Shown: positions 33,321-41,857, counted from the stretch's first letter. The stretch: 64,000 bases of DNA from Prolixibacter bellariivorans ATCC BAA-1284 (GCF_000621705.1 NZ_JHXO01000009.1:186001-250000), one strand, 5' to 3'. Notes: generated by a model from the letters alone, not told the origin. Program-made: numbers and translations.

Positions 33321-34319
33321 CTAAAATTCCTTATCACCTTTCAGGTCGGTCAGTTTGCCCTGATGGCACAACTGAAGTTCCCTCTTCAGCTCCGGCTGAT
33401 TTCTTTTGGTCTGTTCTGCCGGGTCGAGACTGGTTAGGTCCGGTTTTCCCGCATTTACCCATGCCGTGTACCAGAAATCGGCTGTTTCCTTGATCGAACT
33501 CCGAAGCTGTTTCTCCACCATTCCATTCAACGCCTTGTTATAAGCACGGGCATAAGCCGCTGTATGGATAGGTTGATGATATTTGTTTCTCCTGATTTTG
33601 CCCGATGCATCTTTCTCGTAAACATCCCCTTTAAAGTGTTTCTTCAGTTCCCGGTCGGCCAGCAACAGCGTATCGGCCAACTGATGCGAATGGCGGAGAA
33701 TCTTCCACACTTCCTGGTGAATGTTTTTAATATACTTTGCCTGACCGCAGTTGTAGTTGTATTGGTCACCAAACATTTCGGGCAGTTGCGATTCCCAGAA
33801 GGAATGAATCCCCCGCTGACCGGTCAACTGTCCATCATGATTCACCGACGTATGCAACGGCATATGAGCATCGCCGACATAGTGTCCAAGGTCAGCCGCA
33901 AGGTACAGTATCTCGTTTTTGCTCTTTTCCTTAAAGGCGGTGGTCAACTTCTTCATCATCTCCTCGATGTACCAGGGTAGTATCCCGTTCTTCTGTAGAA
34001 ACTCCGGAGAATATTTCTCTTCGGCCTCCTTCATGGTAGCCGGAAGGCTGTCCATCGTTCCGTAACGCTCCAAATCGATATAATGCCTGGGTCTCTCGGC
34101 TTTGTAACGCAACGTATATTTCCGAACATCCGGAATAGTCGATTCCGTTGTCATAAAATCGATATGATTGAAAAAGAACGCCTGCATGGGAGCAGGAAGC
34201 GCCATTACAGCAGCGCGATTGATGTGTTCATGGCCGAATGTGCCCCATGCCATGAGGAAGGGAGACAAAACCAAAAAGGGAATAATCCGGCTCCAATAAT
34301 TTTTCAAAAAACGTTTCAT
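33321..34319 (-). CDS. secreted zinc-dependent phospholipase C/S1-P1 nuclease-like protein
   Basis: This 332-residue protein has a signal peptide that ends FLMA, so the mature chain starts with Trp25 (WGTFGHEHINRAAV). A mature N-terminal Trp whose amino group binds zinc, followed by His30 and His32, is the hallmark of phospholipase C and P1 nuclease families. Further metal ligands stand in DLGHYVGDAHMPLHTSVNHDG (given by its GHYVGDAHMPLH core, about 166-177). The motif HSFWESQLPE also fits. Family membership is sound; whether it hydrolyses phospholipid or nucleic acid is open. It is read toward the LytTR gene and follows the PafA gene with 21 bases between, so these two hydrolases may be an operon for phosphate acquisition. 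Confidence 0.8.
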   Translation of the reverse strand: MKRFLKNYWSRIIPFLVLSPFLMAWGTFGHEHINRAAVMALPAPMQAFFFNHIDFMTTESTIPDVRKYTLRYKAERPRHYIDLERYGTMDSLPATMKEAEEKYSPEFLQKNGILPWYIEEMMKKLTTAFKEKSKNEILYLAADLGHYVGDAHMPLHTSVNHDGQLTGQRGIHSFWESQLPEMFGDQYNYNCGQAKYIKNIHQEVWKILRHSHQLADTLLLADRELKKHFKGDVYEKDASGKIRRNKYHQPIHTAAYARAYNKALNGMVEKQLRSSIKETADFWYTAWVNAGKPDLTSLDPAEQTKRNQPELKRELQLCHQGKLTDLKGDKEF

Positions 34320-34340
34320 TTGTAACTCTCCTATTTATAC

Positions 34341-35993
34341 TTACTTCGTTAAGGTAACAATGGGGCGACCTGTACAGGCATTGGGCGCATCGATATTCAG
34401 GAACGCAGCAAGAGTCGGGGCAATATCAACAGTATGCACCGGTTTCGAAGTATAGCCCGGCTTGATGTGCCAGCCATACCAAAGCAACGGTACGTGAGTA
34501 TCATAGCTGTAAGTGGTTCCGTGCGATGTTCCGGTATGTGGGTAATCCCCCAGCCATTGCGGGTCAAGCAGAATGGAGACATCCCCCGAGCGTTTCACGT
34601 AAAAACCATTCTGTATGTACCGGCCCGATTGATTTTGCAGGGTAGCTCCCGTCAACTGCTCAGCTGTATAAGCGTTGGCAACTCCTTTAAAGGTCTGAGC
34701 ATACCGCGCGATTTCCTTAGCAACAGCGTTGATACCAATTTGCTTTTTATGTATCTCCGGATGATTCAGGTACACCTGATCGTTGATGATGTAGGAAACC
34801 AGATTGCTATCGTTGTACATGGCAGCCAGATGTGCTTTTAACTTCTTATCAAAATCTTTGAAGCTGAAGTAACCGGCATCCATTTTATGGTCCATCAACT
34901 GCTGAGGCACGTATGCGGCACCGTGATCGGCCGTCAGAAAAAGCAGGTAGTTATCTTTTCCGTACGTTTTGTCCAGTACACTAATCAGCTGCGCCAGGTC
35001 GCGGTCTAACCTCAAATAGGTATCTTCCAACTCAACCGACTGAGGCCCCATTTTATGGCCGATATAGTCGGTCGACGAAAAGCTGACCATCAGGAAATCA
35101 GTATTGTTACCCTTACCTAAATTGGCTCCCTTTAATGCGGCAAGGGCCAGGTCCTTCGTTAGCGAATTGCCAAACGGGGTAGAGCGGATGATGCCGTAAT
35201 TGTTTTTGCTGTACATTGCCGGCAGGTTATGCGGAAATACCGGTTTCGTTTCTCCCTTGTACAATCCTTCGTAAGGATTATCATCCGGCGCACTCTCGGT
35301 ATACTCGCTAATGGGCAGAAGCGTGTTCCAGGGTTTCGATAAATACTTCTCCGGAAGTTTCTGCGCATTGAAATCACGCACCCATTTCGGCAACTCGTTC
35401 ATGTAGTAGGTCGAGGTGACAAAATTTCCGGAGCTAGGATCGAACCAAAAGGCTCCGCTTGCCAAATGGCCTCCCGGTAAAATCGCGGCGCGGTCTTTCA
35501 ATGATATGGAAATGACTTTTGATTTCATGTTGGAAAAGAGCCGTGCTTCGTCACCAATGGTTGAAGCCAGCATGTTGCGCGGCGACATCTTGCCCACATC
35601 AGCCGAGTTACTTCCTACTGTTTGAACTGATGCATCATCAGTAACGTACATGGTTTTACCTGTTGTGCGGTTGTACCAGTTGTTACCGATGATTCCGTGA
35701 TAAGCCGGTGTAGTTCCGGTGTAAATTGATGTATGTCCGGGGCCAGTGTAGGTAGGGGCATAATTGAAGTTGGCGTCTTTGCAGTTAAAGCCTTGGTTCA
35801 TGAGCTTTTTAAAACCGCCGTCCGAAAACTTGTTGTAGTATTTGGCCAGGTAGTCGTATCGCATCTGGTCGACCACAATACCCACGACCAATTTGGGATG
35901 TTTTAATGCAGAGGGTTGCCTGGTTTGTGCTTTTGCCTCTGCATGAATCGCCGTTAGCAGGAATACAGCGATGCTCGTTATGACAAGTTTCAT
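34341..35993 (-). CDS. PafA-like alkaline phosphatase
   Basis: This 550-residue exported enzyme has a signal peptide (1-22, ending EAKA|Q). The alkaline phosphatase superfamily core begins LVVGIVVDQMRYDYLAKYYN (about 35-54) and has the metal-binding Asp (VDQM). The nucleophile region APTYTGPGHTSIYTG is at about 79-93, and the metal ligands are in LFLTADHGAAYVP (His and Asp) and HTGTSHGTTYSYDTHVPLL. PafA enzymes are constitutive, phosphate-insensitive monoesterases of Bacteroidota, and the nucleophile is a threonine, which fits the TYTGPG segment. The next gene on the strand is a zinc-dependent phospholipase-like protein. Confidence 0.9.
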   Translation of the reverse strand: MKLVITSIAVFLLTAIHAEAKAQTRQPSALKHPKLVVGIVVDQMRYDYLAKYYNKFSDGGFKKLMNQGFNCKDANFNYAPTYTGPGHTSIYTGTTPAYHGIIGNNWYNRTTGKTMYVTDDASVQTVGSNSADVGKMSPRNMLASTIGDEARLFSNMKSKVISISLKDRAAILPGGHLASGAFWFDPSSGNFVTSTYYMNELPKWVRDFNAQKLPEKYLSKPWNTLLPISEYTESAPDDNPYEGLYKGETKPVFPHNLPAMYSKNNYGIIRSTPFGNSLTKDLALAALKGANLGKGNNTDFLMVSFSSTDYIGHKMGPQSVELEDTYLRLDRDLAQLISVLDKTYGKDNYLLFLTADHGAAYVPQQLMDHKMDAGYFSFKDFDKKLKAHLAAMYNDSNLVSYIINDQVYLNHPEIHKKQIGINAVAKEIARYAQTFKGVANAYTAEQLTGATLQNQSGRYIQNGFYVKRSGDVSILLDPQWLGDYPHTGTSHGTTYSYDTHVPLLWYGWHIKPGYTSKPVHTVDIAPTLAAFLNIDAPNACTGRPIVTLTK

Positions 35994-36369
35994 TGTTGAA
36001 AATTTAGCGTTCGTCTAAGATTTCTGGCTCCAAAACTAAACTAAAGTTGCAACAAACGCTCCTTATTAAGAATTATTTAAAATAATAGTCCCCTCTACAA
36101 AGCACACGCCCAACACGGATACTCACAACAAATTCGCTGGTAACAAAATTGTTAAGATGAGATACCGGAAGAGAAAGGGAAATACCATTGAAAATTAGTG
36201 TCCTCACCGAATATGACCAAAAGATGAATACACGATGACAAAAACATGTCAAATTCGTTCTTTTCATTTTCAGCGTTTCCTTTACCTAATTTGGTAATTC
36301 TTCCGCCTCATTACTAGCGAAAAATCACTAATTTGTATGTCATTAACTAACTGACACAAAAAACAAACC
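35994..36369. other. 376-base intergenic region between divergent genes
   Basis: No convincing gene. The right end carries TAATTTG (36329-36335), a short variant of the -7 element, 34 bases before the ATG at 36370; the same TAATTTG with related flanks precedes three more genes (37196, 40488, 42621). I see no terminator or structured RNA here. Confidence 0.45.
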
Positions 36370-37152
36370 ATGAAAAAGATAGCATTCGTATGGGCGATTT
36401 TCATTCTGTCACTAAACCTTTCATACGCACAAAATAACCGGGATACACTGTTCACGCAAATCGGTCATTCCGTACAGATTGAGTCCGGCATATTGAACCA
36501 GACCAAAAAGGTATTCATTCATCTTCCCTTTAAATTTGACAAAAGCAAAGAATATCCCTTAGTCGTACTGGCCGATGTTATGGCTTTTAAGCCCTTGTCA
36601 AGTATCACAGAAATCATGGCTTATAACCGGACCATTCCTTTTTGTATTGTTGTATGTGCCGTTCCAACAAACGCACAAAATGACTATTCTCCAATTATTG
36701 ATGACACGTCGGATGCCATAAACGGAGGAAAAACAATGGCTTTCTACGAAAAAGAACTCTTCCCGTATTTAGCGTCGAAGTATAACATTTCAAAGAAAAT
36801 TATCTGGGGACAAAATTATTCCGGCATGTTTACCACCTTCATCTTATTGTCAAGGCCGGGTTTGTTTGACGGATATCTTTCCGATGTGCCCCGAGTGGAC
36901 TTGTTGAAGAAAGAGATCGAACGCGAAAACTGCTTTGCTAATCTGGGTAATGACACCGTTTTCTATCAAGTTTCATGGACCACCTTAAAGAATAAACCTG
37001 CGGGAATGAATAACCTCTTGAAGAAACTTGAATCGGATGCCCCTGATAACCTGAAATGGACTTATACAGCGGAAAGCGACTCCATAATGATTACCCATAT
37101 CCTGACCAATTACACATACGGTCTTAAAGCCTTTTTCAGGGAAATGGAATAG
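36370..37152 (+). CDS. degenerate alpha/beta-hydrolase (esterase family) protein
   Basis: This 260-residue secreted protein has a signal peptide ending SYA|Q (residues 1-20) and the strand pattern of the putative-esterase (IroE/Fes-like) alpha/beta hydrolases: KKVFIHLPFKF (about 46-56), YPLVVLADV (about 62-70), FCIVVCAVP and YEKELFPYLASKYNI. The nucleophile elbow should read G-x-S-x-G, but here it is GQNYSG (residues 147-152) with Asn149 in the Ser position; Ser151 is two residues on. So the classical nucleophile is missing and activity is doubtful. The promoter TAATTTG is 34 bases upstream. The gene stands before the aldo/keto reductase gene with a similar promoter. Confidence 0.65.
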   Translation: MKKIAFVWAIFILSLNLSYAQNNRDTLFTQIGHSVQIESGILNQTKKVFIHLPFKFDKSKEYPLVVLADVMAFKPLSSITEIMAYNRTIPFCIVVCAVPTNAQNDYSPIIDDTSDAINGGKTMAFYEKELFPYLASKYNISKKIIWGQNYSGMFTTFILLSRPGLFDGYLSDVPRVDLLKKEIERENCFANLGNDTVFYQVSWTTLKNKPAGMNNLLKKLESDAPDNLKWTYTAESDSIMITHILTNYTYGLKAFFREME

Positions 37153-37195
37153 CACCACGCCAAAGTTTTGCACTTCGTTTTTAATGAAAAATCGC

Positions 37196-37202
37196 TAATT
37201 TG
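37196..37202 (+). promoter_or_regulatory. -7-like TAATTTG element of the aldo/keto reductase gene
   Basis: TAATTTG lies 27 bases before the ATG at 37230 within AAAAATCGCTAATTTGA, almost the same string as AAAAATCACTAATTTGT upstream of the esterase-like gene. A TTG within it is in frame with the gene but cannot be a start if this is the promoter. Confidence 0.45.
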
Positions 37203-37229
37203 AGCCAAAATCAAACTAACAAGACGAAG

Positions 37230-38171
37230 ATGAATCAGAAGAATCACAACAAAGGAATCAAACGCCGCGACTTTTTGAAGACCAGCGCTGCGTTTGCCGG
37301 AACAGCCATGTTCATGGGGATGGGAACATCGCGATTATTTGGCGCACCCGGTCTGCCGGAAAGCTCTATTGAAAACGTCACGCTCAACAATGGCGTCAAA
37401 ATGCCCATCCTCGGTTTTGGAACCTACGGGCTGAATGGTGAAGTATGCAAGGATAGCGTTGCCGATGCGCTCTCGCTGGGCTATCGCCTGATCGACACCG
37501 CAACGGTTTACCGGAACGAAGAATTCGTTGGTGCCGGAATTAAGCAAAGCGGGATAAAACGGGAAGAACTGTTTATCACCTCCAAGGTGTGGGTTGACGA
37601 TTCGGGTTATGAAAAGGCGAAGATAGCCTTCGAAACATCACTGAAAAAGTTGGGAACCGACTATCTGGACCTCTATCTTATTCACCGGCCACGGGGCGAT
37701 GTAAAAGGTTCGTGGAAGGCAATGGAAGAGCTGTATAAGGAAGGCAAAATCAGGGCCATCGGAGTCAGCAATTTCGAGCCACACCAGCTGGATGAGCTGA
37801 TGGCTGATTTTGACGTTACACCAGCCGTCAATCAAATCGAATCGCATGCGTTCTTCCAGCAGAATAAAGCCAATGCCTATATGAAGCCCCACAAGATTCA
37901 AATGGAAGCCTGGGCTCCTTTGGCAGAAGGCCGCAACGGACTCTTCACCAACGAAACACTGGCAGCCATTGGCAAAAAGTATAACAAAAGCAATGCGCAG
38001 GTGAGTTTACGATGGCATTACCAGCGAGGCATCATCGCTATCCCTCGCTCATCTCAGAATGCGCACAGGATGGAAAATCTCAACATTTTCGATTTTGAGT
38101 TGAGTGAATCCGAGATGCAAACCATTGCCCCACTCGACCTGAATAAGACGCAATTCCCCGAGTGGAGCTAA
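37230..38171 (+). CDS. Tat-exported aldo/keto reductase
   Basis: From the ATG at 37230 the protein has 313 residues. A twin-arginine signal (KRRDFLKTSAAFAG, then a hydrophobic run to about residue 35) precedes an AKR (beta/alpha)8 barrel. Catalytic residues are present: Asp and Tyr in LIDTATVYRNE, Lys in FITSKVW and His in YLIHRPRG; the NADPH-binding end of the barrel includes IAIPRSSQNAHRMENL. AKRs reduce aldehydes and ketones with NADPH; finding one behind a Tat signal means it is folded with its cofactor before export, as in other Bacteroidota periplasmic AKRs. The substrate is not deducible. Confidence 0.88.
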   Translation: MNQKNHNKGIKRRDFLKTSAAFAGTAMFMGMGTSRLFGAPGLPESSIENVTLNNGVKMPILGFGTYGLNGEVCKDSVADALSLGYRLIDTATVYRNEEFVGAGIKQSGIKREELFITSKVWVDDSGYEKAKIAFETSLKKLGTDYLDLYLIHRPRGDVKGSWKAMEELYKEGKIRAIGVSNFEPHQLDELMADFDVTPAVNQIESHAFFQQNKANAYMKPHKIQMEAWAPLAEGRNGLFTNETLAAIGKKYNKSNAQVSLRWHYQRGIIAIPRSSQNAHRMENLNIFDFELSESEMQTIAPLDLNKTQFPEWS

Positions 38172-38184
38172 AATAGCATTCAAC

Positions 38185-38302
38185 AACCCGTTGTGTGAAA
38201 TTCAAGGCTGTCATGATTTTTCAGTCCTTTTAGCCCCGACTGTTCGGGGAGGGTAAAAAGCTTGATTTTTTGCTGGGCAAAAGCAGTTTCACACAGCGGG
38301 TT
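38185..38302. repeat. 118-bp structured element with long inverted ends
   Basis: AACCCGTTGTGTGAAA (38185-38200) and TTTCACACAGCGGGTT (38287-38302) are inverted repeats with 15 of 16 matches; a nested CCCCGA/TCGGGG hairpin (38234-38249) lies between. The element fills the gap after the aldo/keto reductase gene and codes for nothing visible. It could be a palindromic repeat or a transcribed rod. Confidence 0.55.
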
Positions 38303-38333
38303 TCAATAAAAAGAGCAGACCGAAAAAAGCCAG

Positions 38334-38834
38334 ATGAACTTACCTCCCTACGCTATTTTCCCGAATATTTCGGGTGACAAAGTCTCGTTGCGCCAAATTC
38401 AACCGTCCGATATTCCGGCCATTATTGACATCTCGTTCTATGACGCCGTCAAAGCTTCAACCACGGAAGAAGCAATGGAAATGCAGGAGAAAATCAATCA
38501 AGACTATGAGCAGCGCAAATCCATCCATTGGGGCATTTTCGACAATGCATCCGGCGATATCGTCGGTACGTGTGGGTTTTACCGGGGATTTCCCGAGGAT
38601 GCAGGAGAACTCGGATGTGTTTTGTTGCCTCAGTTCCGGGGACAAGGTTTTATGACCGCCGCCATGCAGTTAGCCATCGACTTTGGCATCGGGCACATGA
38701 AGCTCCGACGCATCTGGGCGGCTACCGCAACCGAAAATCATAAAGCAAGGAAGCTATTCGAACGACTCAACTTCAAAGAAGTAAGAGAACTACCAGATGG
38801 AGAAGTTGAGCTGGAGTTGGTGCAAGAAGCCTAA
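38334..38834 (+). CDS. GNAT family N-acetyltransferase
   Basis: This 166-residue protein matches the RimJ/RimL-type acetyltransferase group: ISGDKVSLRQIQPSDIPAI (about residues 11-29), GTCGFYRGFPEDAGELGC and the acetyl-CoA loop LPQFRGQGFMTAAMQLAIDF (about 98-117), in which RGQGFM supplies the pyrophosphate contacts. NHKARKLFERLNFKEV (about 139-154) closes the fold. It transfers acetyl from acetyl-CoA to an amino group; the acceptor is unknown. The gene is close to the repeat array that begins 16 bases after its stop. Confidence 0.88.
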   Translation: MNLPPYAIFPNISGDKVSLRQIQPSDIPAIIDISFYDAVKASTTEEAMEMQEKINQDYEQRKSIHWGIFDNASGDIVGTCGFYRGFPEDAGELGCVLLPQFRGQGFMTAAMQLAIDFGIGHMKLRRIWAATATENHKARKLFERLNFKEVRELPDGEVELELVQEA

Positions 38835-38849
38835 TTGTCGATAGATAGT

Positions 38850-40386
38850 CTACTCACCCAACCCTCTCTAACATAGAGAGGGCTCAGGACACTGCAAATT
38901 CTCAAGGACTTAAGTCCACCAGCAAAGCTATTGGAACCAAACGTCGATTCAACCACCGGCCAAGCCCCTCTTTACTTGTAGAGAGGGGTAATTCAGACGC
39001 AGTCTGGATGGAGTGAGTAGAACACCAGCCATTTCCGGCTGCACAATCTTTTCTACTCATCCCAACCCTCTCTAACATCGAGAGGGCTCAGGACACTGCC
39101 TTATATCGACGCCTAAATTTAAAACGAGAATCCTGTTCAGAAACGACCAATTAGAATAAAAACTACATCGGAGCACCAACTTGGCCGCTCTTTACTCGTA
39201 GAGAGGGGCAATCCGGCCACAGGTCGGATGGGGTGAGTAGATGATACCTAAATAAATTGCTCGATTCTTTTCAGCACCTGCCCCAAACTCTTACACTCTT
39301 CATTCTTTAATCTCAGAACATGCAGTCCATTGTGTCGTAATACTTCATCACGGTTATTATCATATCCTTTTTGAAAATCGTGAATTCGGCCGTCAACTTC
39401 TATTGCCAGCTTTTTCTCTGCACAATAGAAATCTGCGATAAAGTACAACGGATGCTTATTATCGTCAATTTGGTATACAATAGGATGCTGCCGAAGGAAC
39501 TTAAGACCATGAAATTTCCGGTTTCGCAAAACGCTCCATAAAAGCTTTTCTTCATCCGTCATACTTCTCCTTAGCCTTCTGGCCCGTTTGATAAAATAAT
39601 TGTCGCTCATATATAGTCTGGTTTAATAAAGTCAAGTTATGAAATAAGATCTACTCACCCAACCCTCTCTAACATAGAGAGGGCTCAGGACACTGCAAAT
39701 TTTCAGGGACGTAATTCCACCAGCAAAGCAATTGGAACCAAACGTCGATTCAACCACCGGCCACGCCCCTCTTTACTTGTAGAGAGGGGCAATTCAGACG
39801 CAGTCTGGATGGGGTGAGTAAACGTCAACCGTCTCAGGCTGCACAAATACTTTCTACTCACCCAACCCTCTCTAACATAGAGAGGGCTCAGGACACTGCA
39901 AATTCTCAGGGACTTAATTCCACCAGCAAAGCAATTGGAACCAAACATCGATTCAACCACCGGCCAAGCCCCTCTTTACTTGTAGAGAGGGGCAATTCAG
40001 ACGCAGTCTGGATGGGGTGAGTAAACGTCAACCGTCTCAGGCTGCACAAATACTTTCTAGTCACCCAACCCTCTCTAACATAGAGAGGGCTTAGGAAACT
40101 ACATGATTTCAAGGACTTAATTTCACCAGCAGAGCTATTGGAACCAAACGTCGATTCAACCACCGGCCACACCCCTCTTTACTTGTAGAGAGGGGCAATT
40201 CAGACGCAGTCTGGATGGGGTGAGTAAACATCAACCGTCTCAGGCTGCACAAATACTTTCTACTCACCCAACCCTCTCTAACATCGAGAGGGCTCAGGAC
40301 ACTGCAAATTTTCAGGGACGTAACTCCACCAGCAAAGCTATTGGAACCAAACGCTGCTCCAACCACCGGCCAAGCCCCTCTTTACT
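38850..40386. repeat. array of six 203-bp-period palindromic repeat units
   Basis: Units start at 38850, 39053, 39651, 39854, 40057 and 40260. The successive distances are 203, 598, 203, 203 and 203; the larger one contains the DUF559 gene. A full unit is about 170 bp, starts CTACTCACCC and ends GGGTGAGTAG or GGGTGAGTAA, i.e. terminal inverted repeats. Inside are the hairpins CCCTCTCT/AGAGAGGG and CCCCTCT/AGAGGGG and a CAGACgcaGTCTG stem. Units are joined by a spacer of about 33 bases with a shared CTGCACAA and T-rich end. The sixth unit is cut at 40386. Open frames of about 85 codons repeated within the array are by-products of the repetition. Confidence 0.9.
39248..39610 (-). CDS. DUF559 (Vsr-like) endonuclease-domain protein inside the repeat array
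   Basis: This 120-residue protein belongs to the DUF559 family: RRLRRSMTDEEKLLWSVLRN (residues 11-30), FHGLKFLRQHPI, then the PD-(D/E)XK-like core FIADFYCAEKKLAIEVDGR with Asp, Glu and Lys in place, ending in IHDFQKGYDNNRDEVLRHNG. These proteins resemble very short patch repair endonucleases, and their function in Bacteroidota is not established. It is placed exactly between two units of the array (8 bases after one, 41 bases before the next), read opposite to the adjacent GNAT gene. This bracketed position suggests that gene and repeats travel or are kept together. Confidence 0.8.
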   Translation of the reverse strand: MSDNYFIKRARRLRRSMTDEEKLLWSVLRNRKFHGLKFLRQHPIVYQIDDNKHPLYFIADFYCAEKKLAIEVDGRIHDFQKGYDNNRDEVLRHNGLHVLRLKNEECKSLGQVLKRIEQFI

Positions 40387-40487
40387 ATCTTTTCCCGAGC
40401 TGTCACACACATCATATACACTGGTTTTCAACAAAGAGCAAAAAAAACAACAACTTCCAGCCACTCGGTTTTCTGCTAAGATTTCGC

Positions 40488-40494
40488 TAATTTG
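40488..40494 (+). promoter_or_regulatory. -7-like TAATTTG element upstream of a short leader frame
   Basis: GCTAATTTGAAC with TAATTTG at 40488-40494, 19 bases before the leader ATG at 40514. A near copy of the whole region exists at 42621. Confidence 0.45.
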
Positions 40495-40513
40495 AACTAC
40501 ATAAAACCGACGA

Positions 40514-40564
40514 ATGGAAATGAACCATGCCATATTACTAAATCAGCACAGAAACGAGAATTAG
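40514..40564 (+). CDS. 16-residue leader peptide abutting the methyltransferase start
   Basis: ATG at 40514 opens a frame of 16 codons (MEMNHAILLNQHRNEN) whose TAG stop at 40562-40564 is immediately followed by the next gene's ATG, giving TAGATG. Such adjacency allows re-initiation by the same ribosome. It is preceded by the TAATTTG promoter element. Too short for family assignment; a chance frame is possible. Confidence 0.35.
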   Translation: MEMNHAILLNQHRNEN

Positions 40565-41590
40565 ATGACAGATAACCAAACAAATAAACAGCCACCCAAA
40601 ATATTAAGTTTCATAAAAACGTTGCTTCAAATCATCCTTTATATACCCATTCAAATAATCTTCATTCCTGTTGCTATTATTGGACTAACAGATGGAATTT
40701 ACAAGGGGATAATAAAAAGCAGGAAAATGGGGGTCTCTTTCTCGGCATGCCGCTCGCTTCAATACAAATGGTTCATGCATTATTTTAATATCAGACCGGA
40801 TCCCCTTTCCATTGCATTCACAAAAAAGTTTCCGTGTGAATCACATTTTGGTTTGTTGTCGACTTTTGGAGCTCTTATCATTTCTCAACGGTTATTCGGT
40901 TTCACCACCAGGTTGGGAAAAGTCGATGAGAAGGGTGAAGAGACCTTTATTTCCTTTGCTGGTCCACGGGTGCTCATGTTCGACTGCATAATGGAAAAAT
41001 ATATTGATGAAATGGAGCAGCTTGTCCTTCCGGGAGCTGGCTTTGATCTAATCGCGTTGCAATTTACGAAGGGGAAGAAAATAAAGGTCTTCGAACTCGA
41101 CCAGGTTAAAACACTGGATGTTAAAGTTGAAACATTGGAAAAAACCGGCATAAAGCATGATTGGATTACCTATATCCCGGTTGATTATTCAAATGAATCC
41201 TGGGTTGATAAACTATTAGGAGCTGGCTTTGATAAAACTAAAAAGACCTTGTTCCTTTGGCAAAGCGTCTCTCTGTTCTTGGAAGCTGAGCTTGTCAAAG
41301 AAACACTTAGGGAAATGGCTGATTTATGTGCAGATGGAAGTATCATCGCTCAAGACTTTTATTCCCAGGCATTCATATCAGGTGAAGCTTCAAAAACAGT
41401 TAAAAGAGCTGCAAGAATGATAGAAAAAAGGGAGCCCTGGAAATTCGGAATTGATATGAGAAATGAGCCTAACGCAGCCGTTGAATCATTTTTAAATGAA
41501 TGTGGATTAAGAATGACAGGAATAAGCCAGTTCGGAGAGAAACTGGGTATCGAACCATTTTACTGTATTGTTGAAGCTGAAAAGCTGTAA
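40565..41590 (+). CDS. class I SAM-dependent methyltransferase (leucine carboxyl methyltransferase type)
   Basis: This 341-residue protein has an unusual hydrophobic N-terminal segment (about residues 16-45, LLQIILYIPIQIIFIPVAII), suggesting membrane association, then a PF04072-type methyltransferase domain: FISFAGPRVLMFDCIMEKYI, the SAM loop LVLPGAGFDLIALQFTKGKK (about 155-174), FELDQVKTLDVKVETLEKTG, and LFLWQSVSLFLEAELVKETL. The family methylates carboxyl groups or small polyketide-like molecules, with substrate unknown here. Base composition is slightly more AT-rich than the flanking operons. It lies directly after the truncated end of the repeat array and may be part of the accessory region. 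Confidence 0.75.
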   Translation: MTDNQTNKQPPKILSFIKTLLQIILYIPIQIIFIPVAIIGLTDGIYKGIIKSRKMGVSFSACRSLQYKWFMHYFNIRPDPLSIAFTKKFPCESHFGLLSTFGALIISQRLFGFTTRLGKVDEKGEETFISFAGPRVLMFDCIMEKYIDEMEQLVLPGAGFDLIALQFTKGKKIKVFELDQVKTLDVKVETLEKTGIKHDWITYIPVDYSNESWVDKLLGAGFDKTKKTLFLWQSVSLFLEAELVKETLREMADLCADGSIIAQDFYSQAFISGEASKTVKRAARMIEKREPWKFGIDMRNEPNAAVESFLNECGLRMTGISQFGEKLGIEPFYCIVEAEKL

Positions 41591-41659
41591 ATAAAAAAAG
41601 TAAGCCCGATAGGATATTACCCCATAAGCTCTTCTTGTGCCCTAAAAAACCCTCTGAAA

Positions 41660-41770
41660 AAACTTCTACGTTTCTCTTGCCATCTTTCTAAGTAGAAAGG
41701 TGGATCACTTCTAAGTAGAAGTTTCCGAAAAGAACAGTAGAAGTTTTTGAACTTATACGTAGAAGTTTTG
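41660..41770. repeat. cluster of five AACTTCTA/TAGAAGTT motifs
   Basis: The octamer AACTTCTA or its complement TAGAAGTT occurs in the neighbourhood of 41661, 41706, 41716, 41738 and 41760; two copies form the perfect palindrome ACTTCTA-AG-TAGAAGT (41707-41722), and just before it CTTTCTA-AG-TAGAAAG (41684-41699) is a variant. The cluster lies between the methyltransferase and the HU-like gene, outside any coding region. Confidence 0.6.
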
Positions 41771-41812
41771 GGCGACAACTTGAGAAGGCAAAAACAGGAA
41801 CAAAATAACGAG

Positions 41813-41846
41813 AAAAAAACTCCCGGAACTGGCGGGTTCCGGGAGC
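41813..41846 (-). terminator. intrinsic terminator of the HU-like gene
   Basis: On the minus strand GCTCCCGGAACC and GTTCCGGGAG pair in a stable hairpin followed by seven T, 12 bases after the gene's stop. Confidence 0.85.
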
Positions 41847-41857
41847 ACTTCAGCGGA

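Noticed and set aside
39703-40495. Several open frames of 68-91 codons within the repeat array, on both strands
   Set aside because: They are near copies of each other created by the repeats, lack promoters, and read through hairpins.
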